64,000 bases of DNA from Nitrobacter vulgaris (GTDB lineage: Bacteria > Pseudomonadota > Alphaproteobacteria > Rhizobiales > Xanthobacteraceae): contig NZ_JAVDPZ010000019.1 of NCBI RefSeq assembly GCF_031453995.1, forward strand, positions 10,454 through 74,453, read 5' to 3'. Position 1 is the stretch's first letter. Every line of letters starts with the position of its first letter. Both the position numbers and the translations under genes were made by a program. This document shows positions 7,847-16,576 of this stretch, piece by piece. A model generated the notes under the pieces. That model had not been told where the DNA came from. It saw only the letters and a list, made by a program, of their open reading frames with translations, and searched no databases.

Positions 7847-8233
7847 TTATGCTACCTTATTTAGAGTTTGGACGGTGGTGGTCTGCCCGTCTTCTTGAAA
7901 TGTGCCTTGGGGAAATGCCAGAATCGTGGCGGGCGTCGGAGCGGCGTCCTTGTGCTTCTCGAGGTGCACCGCGTCGTCATCGAAGGCGGTGCCGTGCACG
8001 AACCTATTGTCGTTGAGGAGCTGGAGGCCGCGGCTGAAGAAGCAGGCGTCCCATATCCACTCGTAGTCCGCCTCGTCCTTCTGCATGACGCAGTAGTCGT
8101 GCTCGGCGAGGTCGGTCAGGTTCTCGGCCGTGTCGGTATCGCCCTCCTCTTTGCCCTCGAACTCGACGCTGAGCCTGTCGTCGTAGGCGCGGCGAAGAGG
8201 GTCTGAAATACGGTGAAGAGCAGGTGGCGGCAA
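7847..8233 (-). CDS. Hypothetical acidic protein
   Basis: Up to 128 residues. The region from about residue 20 (RLSVEFEGKEEGDTDTAENL) to the C-terminus is acidic and varied, more protein-like than the opposite strand. The start is uncertain (TTG at the given end, no good ribosome site). It lies 13 bp after the exported protein at 8247, so it may share its transcript. Could be a 5'-damaged gene. Confidence 0.4.
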   Translation of the reverse strand: MPPPALHRISDPLRRAYDDRLSVEFEGKEEGDTDTAENLTDLAEHDYCVMQKDEADYEWIWDACFFSRGLQLLNDNRFVHGTAFDDDAVHLEKHKDAAPTPATILAFPQGTFQEDGQTTTVQTLNKVA

Positions 8234-8246
8234 CGGGCGCGCGGAA

Positions 8247-8495
8247 TCAATCGTCGTTGTCGTGTTCTGCTGCCGCGCAGACCTTTGAGTCCCTCATGCC
8301 CTTCTCGGCTTCGGCCCAAGTCTTGAGGGATCCGCGGCCGACCATGTCCGCCGCGACGGCCGGCCTCTCGTCGACGACCCTGCATTTCCTGGTCGCGGGA
8401 TCTCGGACCACGTAGTATTCCCCGTCAACCGAAGTCTGGGCCAGGGCCGGCGCGGCCGCGAGTGCGATGAGCGCGCTTAAGGAAAATATCTTCAC
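8247..8495 (-). CDS. Small exported protein, EYYV family copy 1
   Basis: 82 residues. Signal peptide MKIFSLSALIALAAAPALAQ, then the family core EYYVVRDPATRKCRVVDERP, A-V-A linker, and a helix (LKTWAEAEKGMRDSKVC). The pattern EYYV-DP-KKC-VD-RPA recurs in the proteins at 8538 and 31167 and in a fragment at 8912. Two conserved Cys may pair in the periplasm. Function unknown; paralogues in tandem suggest local duplication. Confidence 0.7.
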   Translation of the reverse strand: MKIFSLSALIALAAAPALAQTSVDGEYYVVRDPATRKCRVVDERPAVAADMVGRGSLKTWAEAEKGMRDSKVCAAAEHDNDD

Positions 8496-8537
8496 AGAAT
8501 GCTCCTTTGCCAGAAGGGGAAGTAAGCTTTGTCTGGA

Positions 8538-8780
8538 TCAATCGTCGTCCACGTCCGACTTGCAGGCCTCCATGGTCTTAACGCCGGCCTTCGCGTCGGT
8601 CCGCGTCTTGAATACGCCATGGTCCACGATGCTGGTCGCAACAGCCGGCTTCTGCTCCACTATGGTGCACTTCTTCGAATCGGGATCAAGGACGACGTAG
8701 TATTCGTCGACCGTCACCGCTTGCGCGAACGCCGATGTAGCGGCAAGGGCAATGAGCGCGCTCAATGCGAACCTCTTCAT
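8538..8780 (-). CDS. Small exported protein, EYYV family copy 2
   Basis: 80 residues. Signal peptide MKRFALSALIALAATSAFAQ, then DEYYVVLDPDSKKCTIVEQK and a C-terminal helix (TRTDAKAGVKTMEACKSD). Same order and same two Cys as copy 1, which lies 42 bp downstream, so the two form a tandem pair. No catalytic motif. Confidence 0.72.
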   Translation of the reverse strand: MKRFALSALIALAATSAFAQAVTVDEYYVVLDPDSKKCTIVEQKPAVATSIVDHGVFKTRTDAKAGVKTMEACKSDVDDD

Positions 8781-8911
8781 GGAAATCGTTCCTCCGTCTG
8801 GACAGGCAAGAACCGGGCGCCGCGCCTATCATTCCTCCGCGGAATGAACGCGCGAAAAGTCCCGGCGGCTGTCTCCGGCGGGGCTTAAATATTAAATAAG
8901 AGTGAACTGAA

Positions 8912-9028
8912 TCAATCGTCGTGGTCCCGCGCCGGCTCGTCCGTCTCGCAGACCTCCATGGTCTTCATGCCGGTCTCGGCTTCGGTCAGAATGGACGGGC
9001 AGCGAACCCTCAGGCTCTTCACAATGCT
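8912..9028 (-). pseudogene. EYYV family C-terminal remnant
   Basis: The last 38 codons of a minus-strand frame read LTEAETGMKTMEVCETDEPA then RDHDD and stop, matching the C-terminus of the copies at 8247, 8538 and 31167. The signal peptide and EYYV core are missing upstream, so this is a truncated third member of the tandem array. Confidence 0.55.
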
Positions 9029-9119
9029 ATCACGCGCGCGTGAACGGGCGCCTTGTCGGGTTGCTATTCCTGGCCGTGCGCCCATGGTATCGGACTGCAT
9101 TCCCTCGGAGGTCGAACAT

Positions 9120-9251
9120 ATGAGTAGCGTAAGACAAGGCTGGGTTATCGGAGGCGCGGTCATCGTGCTGCTGGTCCTCTTTTCCTCCTTTTACAACGGA
9201 ACGGGCACGCATTACCGGCCCGCCGGGACTACCGCAGCGCAATCTGAGTGA
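9120..9251 (+). CDS. 43-residue single-TM peptide
   Basis: MSSVRQGWVIGGAVIVLLVL then FSSFYNGTGTH and a short polar tail. One TM helix. CGGAGGT precedes the ATG by 7 bp and a good hairpin follows at 9274. A similar short TM ORF in a similar setting is found at 32099. Confidence 0.6.
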   Translation: MSSVRQGWVIGGAVIVLLVLFSSFYNGTGTHYRPAGTTAAQSE

Positions 9252-9273
9252 GTTGAGCTGGTTTCGCAAAAAC

Positions 9274-9309
9274 GAAGCCGCCAAGTCCTTCACGGGCGAT
9301 GGCGGCTTC
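9274..9309 (+). terminator. Terminator hairpin
   Basis: GAAGCCGCCA (9274-9283) pairs perfectly with TGGCGGCTTC (9300-9309), followed by TTCT. It ends the transcript of the small TM gene at 9120. Confidence 0.6.
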
Positions 9310-9354
9310 TTCTCCACTCAGCTCTGAGCGCCAAGTCCGGCGCTTAACGCCTCA

Positions 9355-9635
9355 TCATCGGTTCTTTCGGAACGGGATGATGCGACACTTGTCCGACCCC
9401 TTATCTTTCTCCCGTACCAGCTCTTCCGGTGTTTGTTCCAGCTCCCGCTTGGGTCCCGCCGCGGGCGCCAGCTTGTCGTGAGCCGGCCGAACTCCGCTCC
9501 GCTGTAGGCGGGCTGGATGATGAAGAAGCTGTCGATGAAGCCCTCAAGCTTCACGTGTGGGCCATGGAACACCTCCACGTCCCATGCAACCTGCAAAGAA
9601 AAGAGCCCCGGAGGGTCGCACGAGGTCGCGAGCAC
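9355..9635 (-). pseudogene. Probable decayed ORF
   Basis: One minus-strand frame reads QVAWDVEVFHGPHVKLEGFI then DSFFIIQPAYSGAEFG. A different frame then continues KLAPAAGPKRELEQTPEELV, REKDKGSDKCRIIPFRKNR and stop at 9355. Each half looks coding and the switch falls near 9480, so a frameshifted gene is likely. Family unknown. Confidence 0.35.
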
Positions 9636-9719
9636 GTCTCAGCTCTCCTTCCAAGCGGCTCCGTCGGTCGATGCAACCATTCAACGCGCATCGGAGTTAT
9701 TTTCGTCCAAAGGAGAATA

Positions 9720-9929
9720 ATGCCGATGTCTGAAATCAGAGAGCGTATGAAGGTTGTCGACAAGCATGGCGCGGAAGTCGGAATCGTTGACGAGGTCGAG
9801 GGTGACCGCATCAAGCTGGAGCAGGGTTCTGACAACCAGCACCATTACGTCGACAAGCAGCTGGTCGCAGAGATCGCGGGCAGCACGGTAAAGCTTTCTG
9901 TGGAAGCGAAAGAGGTCAAGAGGCGCTAA
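9720..9929 (+). CDS. DUF2171 protein (PRC-barrel-like)
   Basis: 69 residues. AAAGGAGA lies 3 to 10 bp upstream of ATG 9720 (a second ATG at 9726 is possible). EIRERMKVVDKHGAEVGIVD and VEGDRIKLEQG match DUF2171, a small beta-barrel domain frequent in stress-related alphaproteobacterial proteins, followed by a strand region (QHHYVDKQLVAEI). Probably cytoplasmic. Exact role unknown. Confidence 0.75.
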   Translation: MPMSEIRERMKVVDKHGAEVGIVDEVEGDRIKLEQGSDNQHHYVDKQLVAEIAGSTVKLSVEAKEVKRR

Positions 9930-10030
9930 CGGAGCGGGACCGGGCGACCACTTGCGCGGCGAGCCGCGCGTATATGGAAGCGGACGAGGGTGTGACAGGT
10001 ACTCGCGCGGCAAGCCATGGAGCCGATCGG

Positions 10031-11017
10031 ATGAGCGAGGAAGAAACCGGCTGGCCGGCCTTGCCCTATGGCGATTGGGCCGAAACATGCTCCGCGCTCC
10101 ATTTGTGGACGCAGATCGTCGGCAAGTACCGGCTCGCACACACACCCTGGGTCAATCACTCTTGGCACGCCACACTTTATGTGACACCGCGCGGTCTGAC
10201 GACGGGAATGGTGCCCGACGGCAAGTCAGCCATCACCTTGACCTTTGACTTCCACGACCATGCGCTGATCGCCGAAACGGCCGACATGCGTGAGAGCTTT
10301 CCGCTGGAGGCGATGAGCGTAGCCGACTTCCTGAGCCGGACGACCACGCTGGTCGAACGGCTTGGCGGCCGGATGGACATTCATGGTGTGCCGAACGAGA
10401 TCCCCGATGCGAAGCCGTTCGCGCAGGACACCGCGTCTCGGCCCTACGACCGTAAGGCGGTCGAGCGGTTTCATCGGGCGCTGGTGCAGATCGATCGCGT
10501 ATTCGCACGCTTCCGCACTGGGTACCTTGGCAAGGTCTCGCCGGTGCATTTGTTCTGGGGTTCGTTCGATCTGGCTGTGACGCGGTTCTCGGGCCGCAAA
10601 GCGCCGCTCCATCCCGGCGGGATTCCCGCGCTTCCCGATTCGATTACCCAGGAAGCCTATAGCCACGAAGTATCTTCGGCCGGTTTCTGGCCCGGCGGCG
10701 GCGGAGTGAATGAGGCGATGTTCTACTCCTACGCCTATCCGGTGCCCGACGGCTTCGCCGGCCGCTCCGTCAAGCCGGCGGCCGCCCGCTTCGACCAGAA
10801 GCTTGGAGAGTTCCTGCTGCCTTATGAGTCGGTGCGGACCAGCGCCGATCCTCAGGAAGACCTCACGAGCTTCCTGCAATCGACGTACGAAGCGGCGGCG
10901 GACCTAGCCGGGTGGGACCGGCAGGCGCTCGAATGCGACTTGGGCATCCCGCGGATTCCCACTGGTCATGCCGAAGCGCATCACAATCCATCGCCGATCT
11001 CCAAAAATCAGATTTAG
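10031..11017 (+). CDS. DUF5996 family protein
   Basis: About 328 residues from MSEEETGWPALPYGDW, with GGAG 9 bp before the ATG (an upstream in-frame ATG at 9974 lacks one). The N-terminal WPALPYGDWAETCSALHLWT, QIVGKYRLA and LYVTPRGLTTG segments match DUF5996, as does FWGSFDLAVTRFSGRKAP in the middle. The C-terminal part has FWPGGGGVNEAMFYSYAYP. No signal peptide. These proteins have no assigned reaction. Isolated on its strand. Confidence 0.75.
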   Translation: MSEEETGWPALPYGDWAETCSALHLWTQIVGKYRLAHTPWVNHSWHATLYVTPRGLTTGMVPDGKSAITLTFDFHDHALIAETADMRESFPLEAMSVADFLSRTTTLVERLGGRMDIHGVPNEIPDAKPFAQDTASRPYDRKAVERFHRALVQIDRVFARFRTGYLGKVSPVHLFWGSFDLAVTRFSGRKAPLHPGGIPALPDSITQEAYSHEVSSAGFWPGGGGVNEAMFYSYAYPVPDGFAGRSVKPAAARFDQKLGEFLLPYESVRTSADPQEDLTSFLQSTYEAAADLAGWDRQALECDLGIPRIPTGHAEAHHNPSPISKNQI

Positions 11018-11632
11018 TTTGCGCTTGCTGACTTTTCATTTTTGTCCTTGGAGGACCTCACGGCCGAGCCGACTTTTAGCCGGATCTGACATAGAGAGAG
11101 GGCCTCGCTTCCTGGGAACGCGGAGACTCTATCTGTCGTCGAGTCCGTCAAATGATACGACATCAGTGTCGCCATCCGAGGCCCCGTCAGCGATGTTGCG
11201 CTGCGAGGCCGATCCAAGGGTCATCTCACGCCACAGCAATGCTCGCTTCGCCCGAGAATGCCAGTCCTTTCTGCAGGAATCTCAACAATACCAATGTCGA
11301 ACATCCGGCGGGAGCGGTCCTGTATCGCCTTCCATTCACGTGGATGCGGTGGTTAACTTAAGAGGCAAGATGTCGCTGGGTTTTCAAACGGGCTAGCGTA
11401 ACCGCGCAGCAATGGCCTCGTTTAGATTTTTGGCTCTGGCATACGACCGACTGGCGTAGCCCGCGCATCCAGAACACAAGCGCTGAAGGAGAATATCAGA
11501 TGCCGCCCCTCTACACGATGCCTGGCACCTGCTCGCTTTCCCCGACCAAATACCGCCGCAGTCAGCTGCTTTCGTCATTTCCAAGTTTCAGGCGAGCCTT
11601 TACAACATCAAAGCAGGCACCGTAACTCCGCC
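11018..11632. other. No recognisable gene
   Basis: Short frames on both strands have Ser/Arg-rich composition typical of non-coding sequence. I see no RNA gene, repeat or convincing promoter. Confidence 0.4.
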
Positions 11633-12001
11633 ATGACTACTACTTCGAGCGGCGGTCGCACCAAGCGGCGTCCAAATGGGGGAGGCTCACCTGAGCCGCC
11701 GTGTCACCGTCCGCTTGTTCGGATCACCGTCAACCGCGAGGCACTTGCCGCCCTAGATAAGCAAGCCCTTGCCGCTCAACTCGGCATCGGCCTCGTCGCA
11801 GGCTGGCTGGCAAGCTGGATCGTCGGCGGTAGTGGGCTGCTGCGATACGCGCTCACTGGAGTTGTCGGCTCCTTTGTAGGCGCGTTTCTGTTAGACCGTC
11901 TAGGCATCGAACTTGGCATCCGGAACCCGCTCACCAGCCGGATTGTCACGGCAACTATCGGTGCGGTGCTGGTGATACTGGCTGCTCGGCTTGTCGCCTG
12001 A
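11633..12001 (+). CDS. GlsB/YeaQ/YmgE-type membrane protein
   Basis: 122 residues. A polar, basic N-terminus of about 45 residues is followed by three hydrophobic helices: LGIGLVAGWLASWIVGG, LTGVVGSFVGAFLLDRLG and a C-terminal IVTATIGAVLVILAARL. The G-x-x-A-G-W-L-A first helix and G-x-x-G-S-x-x-G second helix are the family signature (stress-induced inner-membrane proteins formerly called transglycosylase-associated). The N-terminal extension is longer than usual. Confidence 0.7.
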   Translation: MTTTSSGGRTKRRPNGGGSPEPPCHRPLVRITVNREALAALDKQALAAQLGIGLVAGWLASWIVGGSGLLRYALTGVVGSFVGAFLLDRLGIELGIRNPLTSRIVTATIGAVLVILAARLVA

Positions 12002-12523
12002 GTTCAATCATCTCACATCAGGTTCACGGTGGGGAAGAAAGTCGGGATTGCTCGACGCCGCCCGGCGCCGTGACCAGCGGCTAGAGCACAACTAGTCCCT
12101 ATCGCAAACCTGGAGAAAGATTCACCGATCTCGCGCGCCGTCGATCTCGACGGGCACATTCTTTGTCGTCCAACCCTTGGCGGACTGCACCATCAATATC
12201 TTCAGATTTAATTTGCGGTAGGCACACCCCCAGCCGAACGTCTCCCGGCCCTCTGACCATTATCTGAAAATATCCGGAGACACTATTTCCTCCTGGATCG
12301 TCCAGCACAGCCGGCGAAAAAAACTGCTCGACGACGGCTGTCAGCAAGCTCGGTGTCCTAAATCGATTTTAAACAAATACCGTGTATGATTCTTTTCACT
12401 CTATCATCGGCAGTGGCCCCCTCCCACAGGGGGCCGTGGCTGAGAGGCCCGTAGCGAAGCGCGTCATAGTATCGCATCGGGCGTGATGCTTGCTTCAACC
12501 GCAACAGATCAACGAGTTTCCCC
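12002..12523. other. No recognisable gene
   Basis: Intergenic stretch upstream of the chemoreceptor. Short frames only; no repeat, RNA gene or clear operator found. Confidence 0.4.
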
Positions 12524-14217
12524 GTGCGCAAGAATTTTCCGGTTACCGACGCCGAATATCCCGTTTCCGACGAAACGCTGATCGTTTCCAGGACCGACCT
12601 CAAAGGTCGTCTCACCTACGTCAATGAGGACTTCATCGACGCAGCGGAATTTACGCCCGAGGAATTGATAGGCAAGGCGCACAACATCGTGCGCCACCCG
12701 GACATGCCGCCGGAGGCGTTCGAAAATCTCTGGGACACGCTGAAGGCCGAGAAGCCCTGGGTCGGCGCGATCAAGAATCGCCGCAAGAACGGCGGCTTCT
12801 ACTGGGTGCTGGCGACCGCCTCGCCGATTCGCACAAACGGGCAAGTCACCGGCTATACTTCGATCCGCACCAAGCTTGCCGCCGACCAGCGCGCCTTGGC
12901 AGACGAAGTTTATGCAGCCATCCGCGAAAAACGGCCGCATCCGTACCGGATTGATGCCGGCATCATCCGGAAGCGATCGTTCTTCGACCGTTTCGGATTT
13001 TTCACCCGCACCATGCGGGCGCGAATAACGACGCTGATCACGCTGCAAGCTGCTTTTCTGCTCACCTGTGGTGTGCTGGGGACAGTCGTGGTTGGCGGGA
13101 CGTGGGGGCTCGTCCTCGGCCTTCTTGCCATTGTCGGGTCGCCGTCGGATGGATCGTCGGGAGTCAGACGCTTCGCGCGTTTGAGGGGCCGATACATCAT
13201 CTGAACGAGACCATGCTGAACCTCGTTCACGACAAATTCGACAATCGGATCGAAATCAAGCGCGACGACGAAATCGGCGTGGCGCTTCGCAACCTTCAGA
13301 ACGTGCAGACGCTGATTCGATTCAGCCGGGAAGAAGTCAACTCCATGCAACGCCAGGCCGAGGTTCAGCGCAAGACGGACATGACAAAGATCGCCAATTC
13401 TTTCGAAGCGGCGATCGGCGAAATCGTTCAGGCTGTCGCGACGTCAGCGACCGCACTGGAAGCTTCCGCAACCACGCTCGCGTCGAACGCCGACCATGCA
13501 AAGGATTTTGCGGCACGCGTCGTCAACGGTTCGAACGAAGCCTCCTCGAACGTCAATTCGGTGGCCTCGGCCACGGAGGAGATGACCGCCTCGGTTCGCG
13601 AAATTAGCCAGCGGGTGCAGGAATCGGCGCGCATGGCGGGCGATGCCGTCGAACAGGTGCATTCGGCGACTGAGCGCGTTAGTGCGCTGTCGAGCGCGGC
13701 GGCGCGCATCGGCGACATCGTCGAGATCATCAACAATATCTCTGGTCAGACCAACCTTCTTGCCCTGAACGCCACCATTGAGGCGGCGCGCGCCGGGGAA
13801 GCCGGTCGCGGGTTTTCGGTCGTTGCCTCGGAAGTGAAGGCGCTCGCCGAGCAAACCGGCAAGGCCACCGGCGAGATCGGTCAGCAGATCAGCGGCATCC
13901 AATCCGCCACGCAGGAATCCGTCGCGGCAATCAACGATATTCGTAACTCCATCGAAAAGCTTTCGGGAATCTCCTCCGCGATCGCGTCTGCTGTTGAGGA
14001 ACAGGGCGCGACCACCCACGAAGTCGCTCGCAACGTGCAGCATGCTGCGCAGGGGGCGCAGGAAGTCTCCTCGAATGTCGGCAACCTCCAGCGCGGCGCG
14101 GCGGAAACCGGAACCGCCTCGTCCCAGGTGCTGTCTGCGGCGCAAACGCTGTCGCGCGACAGCGCCCGGCTCAAGGTGGAGGTGAACAAGTTCCTGGACT
14201 CCGTCCGGGTGGCATAG
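12524..14217 (+). pseudogene. Aer-like PAS chemoreceptor with frameshift
   Basis: The first frame (12524 to about 13136) gives a PAS domain close to E. coli Aer: DLKGRLTYVNEDFIDAAEF, GKAHNIVRHPDMPPEAFENL, KNRRKNGGFYWVLATASPI and GYTSIRTKL, then two TM segments. The second frame starts near the same point (VAVGWIVGSQTLRAFEGPIH) and carries HAMP and the full signalling domain with IINNISGQTNLLALNATIEA then ARAGEAGRGFSVVASEVKAL. A single missing base in ATTGTCGGGTCGCC at about 13136 restores one frame of about 565 codons. Either an inactivated aerotaxis receptor or a base error. The start (GTG) is also weak. Confidence 0.85.
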
Positions 14218-14334
14218 ATGGCGCGCCCGGATCCATCTCCCCCTCAAACCCAGCAGTGCGCGATACGGCGTGCCCTCGTCAGACTCTCAGTTCTATTGTG
14301 ACCTGACGGATATTTTGCACCAGCGGGATAGAGA

Positions 14335-14808
14335 CTACTGCACGGCAGCACACTGATCCAGTTGAAGCAGTTGGGCTGTGGATGTCTGCGGCGCCGGTGG
14401 TCGATAGCCGAGCGATGAGTGCGGACGTATCGTGTTGAAGTGATTGCGCCATTGCTCGATCACGACCTGAGCTTCTTTCAGACTGTAAAAGATTTCCTGG
14501 TTGAGGCATTCGTCGCGCAATTTGCCGTTGAAGGACTCGCAATAACCGTTCTCCCACGGGCTGCCCGGCTCGATGTAGAGCGTCCTGGCGCCGAGTTTTC
14601 CAAGCCAGTTGCGAACCACCTTGGCCGTCATCTCCGCGCCGTTGTCGGAGCAGATGTGTTCGGGGACACCCCTGGTGAGCATCACGTCGGCCATCGTCTC
14701 GATGACGCCGAAGCTGTTGATACGACGCGCCACACGGATGGCCAGGCATTCCCGGGTGAGCTCATCGATCAGGGTCATCAGGCGGAGCTTGCGATCACTG
14801 AGAGGGTT
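14335..14808 (-). pseudogene. IS3-family (IS407-like) transposase OrfB, C-terminal fragment
   Basis: The last ~155 codons match an rve integrase core: LMTLIDELTRECLAIRVARR, HICSDNGAEMTAKVVRNWL, the IEPGSPWENGYCESFNGKLR block with its catalytic Glu, and YNTIRPHSSLGYRP-like ending (FNTIRPHSSLGYRPPAP). The N-terminal HTH and first catalytic Asp region are missing. Upstream the frame runs into the cupin gene. So it is a truncated, inactive insertion sequence; no matching terminal repeats were found. Confidence 0.85.
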
Positions 14809-15145
14809 GGAACTTTCCGGAGAAGAAAAGAATCGTGAGCAGTAACGACGTATCCTCGATTCCCCTGAGCGAGTGCGGGACGCCCCCTTCGAGATACACC
14901 CATTGACCTGCCGAAAGTTCAAGTGACGTTTCAGGTAAGCCGAGCAGAGCCCGACCTTCCAGGCAATGCAGCGTGATGGGACCATCAACTTGGTGCGCCT
15001 TGATATCCGTGCCAGCGTGAACGATGAGGCGCACGACCTCGAACGCTTCCGATTTTACGACGGCGGTTGTCCGCGCGTCCTTCAGCTTCGGCCCCAATGG
15101 TGCGAGATCAAAAACTTCTTCGGGGCTGGCGTGGTGCATGGCCAT
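14795..15145 (-). CDS. Cupin-domain protein with IS-derived tail
   Basis: About 116 residues from MAMHHASPEEVFDLAPLGPK (GGAGGGAGA upstream of this ATG). The single beta-barrel shows VRLIVHAGTDIKAHQVDGP, HCLEGRALLGL, AGQWVYLEGGVPHSLRG and EDTSLLLTILF, i.e. both cupin motifs. The last residues (FSGKFQPSQ) lie inside the transposase fragment, so insertion or deletion replaced the native C-terminus, probably only a few residues. May still fold. Confidence 0.75.
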   Translation of the reverse strand: MAMHHASPEEVFDLAPLGPKLKDARTTAVVKSEAFEVVRLIVHAGTDIKAHQVDGPITLHCLEGRALLGLPETSLELSAGQWVYLEGGVPHSLRGIEDTSLLLTILFFSGKFQPSQ

Positions 15146-15171
15146 TGCACTCGTCTCCCTCCGCATGAGCA

Positions 15172-15185
15172 GGTCACAGGTGACC
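15172..15185. promoter_or_regulatory. Inverted repeat GGTCAC-AG-GTGACC
   Basis: A perfect 6-bp inverted repeat with a 2-bp spacer, 27 bp upstream of the cupin start. Position suits an operator; no cognate regulator is identified. Confidence 0.35.
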
Positions 15186-15207
15186 GACCTCGATATTGAC
15201 CCATATT

Positions 15208-15384
15208 TTAAGTCACCGAAGTAAAGGCCAAGGCGGCAATCATCCCTCCAAAAGTTAGAGCAACCCCGGCGACAAGCATTGGCACTAGGCTCTCACTGGA
15301 ACGTGGATCAGCCTGCCTGTTGGCGAAGTCTTCGGCGTCCTTTTGCGATTGGGCTGCTTCTTGAACTGGCTTTACGGTCGTCAT
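15208..15384 (-). CDS. 58-residue single-TM protein
   Basis: MTTVKPVQEAAQSQKDAEDF, a polar helix, then SLVPMLVAGVALTFGGMIAA and LAFTSVT at the end, one TM helix. GGAAAGG precedes the ATG. Lies divergently from the gene at 15420. Unknown function. Confidence 0.55.
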   Translation of the reverse strand: MTTVKPVQEAAQSQKDAEDFANRQADPRSSESLVPMLVAGVALTFGGMIAALAFTSVT

Positions 15385-15419
15385 TGGAAACCTTTCCCGG
15401 CCCCTCGTTGGTTTGGTGA

Positions 15420-15752
15420 GTGCACAAAACCAAAATCAAGGACCGTTCTACCTTCGTGGTTTTGGATACAGAAAAAGAGTGGAGCGATCCGGTACCTACC
15501 GGTACTTGTACCGGATCGCGGAGTTTGCGGCGAAGGAAGGGACTAGGACCCTCGTCACGAGTCAAAATCTACACCTCTAAAAAGAAATATCAAGGATATA
15601 TCTTTTACTGGACGAACGACGACGTTCGCACTCTCAAGGCGCTCGCGAAGCAGAGGGCTGACGTAGCCAAGATCGCTCAAAAGCTAAACCGTACTCCCGG
15701 TGCAACGGCAGCGAAGGCGTGCGCCTTGGATATTTCGCTGAGCACAACGTAG
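15420..15752 (+). CDS. Small SANT/HTH-like protein (paralogue of 38215)
   Basis: The conserved part is the C-terminal 50 residues: WTNDDVRTLKALAKQRADVA then KIAQKLNRTPGATAAKACAL, a Myb/SANT-like three-helix pattern. The protein at 38215-38391 has nearly the same core (WTKDDVRTLKALAKQKAGVA). The first 60 residues here are low quality and the true start may lie further in. Possibly a DNA-binding protein; no partner gene obvious. Confidence 0.5.
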   Translation: MHKTKIKDRSTFVVLDTEKEWSDPVPTGTCTGSRSLRRRKGLGPSSRVKIYTSKKKYQGYIFYWTNDDVRTLKALAKQRADVAKIAQKLNRTPGATAAKACALDISLSTT

Positions 15753-15872
15753 TAGAGCACACATACCGCGCGCCAGTACGTCCATGGTCGCGCGGTATGA
15801 TATCTGCCGTCGTGCGGTGAACTGTATCTCGCCTGGTGCAGAACAATTTCTTTAAAATCCATCCATGTCCCT

Positions 15873-16160
15873 TCAGAGCGTTTTGACCTGGATCTGCTGA
15901 AAGGACTTCCCTGCACTTTCGAGGATGGCTTCAAGGCGGCCTGCTATGCGCAGGCTACGGATAATGACGTCACGATAGAGCGGGTCGATTTCGATCCCGT
16001 AACCGCGGCGGCCCGTCTGCTCGGTCGCAATCATGGCATCCGCCACCAGCGCGACCGGTTTGACCGTCGGATGAAGGGCAAGGTCGGAACGATCGTTACC
16101 GAAACTGTTCACGCCGGCGTAGCTCCACACATTGGTGCGGTAGCGGCCGTGTCTGCCCGC
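15873..16160 (-). pseudogene. DNA methyltransferase C-terminal fragment
   Basis: The minus strand reads GRYRTNVWSYAGVNSFGNDR, LHPTVKPVALVADAM and then TGRRGYGIEIDPLYRDVIIR. This is the end of a phage-type N6-adenine methylase, but the SAM-binding block that should lie between VADAM and TGRRG (D-x-F-x-G-S-G-T) is missing and the N-terminal half is absent. Non-functional remnant. Confidence 0.6.
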
Positions 16161-16269
16161 TCGCGGGCTGAGCATCCTCCGGCCAATTTATTCCCAGCAA
16201 AGCAACCCGCCCCTGAACTGCGCGTAGACCCCTAATTAAGGGAGCAACACCGGCAAACGGGAGGTGCTG

Positions 16270-16576
16270 ATGGCAAACGTAAGGGTAGTGGAGGCGGCCG
16301 AGCATCTCGGCGTGTCGAAGAATTTTTTTGGATAAAGCGCGCATTTACGGCGGCGGGCCGCGGTTTATGCGGTTCGAGCGCGCGATTGTGTATTCCACCG
16401 AAGCGTTGGACGAGTGGCGAGGTCCTGCACGGTCGTCCCCGCCAACGACAACAAGCCTACAGCCACGGCCGCCGCCTATGAGGCTGCTGGGTAAGACCAA
16501 CGCTGCTGCTATGCCGCGCGGTCTCGTAACGCGACCTCCGCCTCAGCGTCCAGGTCGTCGAGAACCGCCTCGATAG
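16270..16576 (+). pseudogene. Frameshifted HTH (excisionase-like) protein
   Basis: ATG 16270 opens MANVRVVEAAEHLGVSKNF and stops at TAA after a run of seven T. With six T the frame continues LDKARIYGGGPRFMRFERAI then VYSTEALDEWR, the layout of HTH_17/AlpA-type proteins: an HTH helix pair, then a wing ending at the W. The downstream frame stays open to 16576. So a single T gained in the homopolymer broke a small DNA-binding protein, or slippage allows some full-length product. Confidence 0.6.

Noticed and set aside
10226..10879. Long minus-strand ORF opposite the DUF5996 gene
   Set aside because: Arg/Gly/Ala-biased composition and full overlap with a well-supported plus-strand gene: a high-GC shadow.
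13444..14247. 267-codon minus-strand ORF
   Set aside because: Antisense of the chemoreceptor signalling domain, whose motifs are unmistakable on the plus strand.
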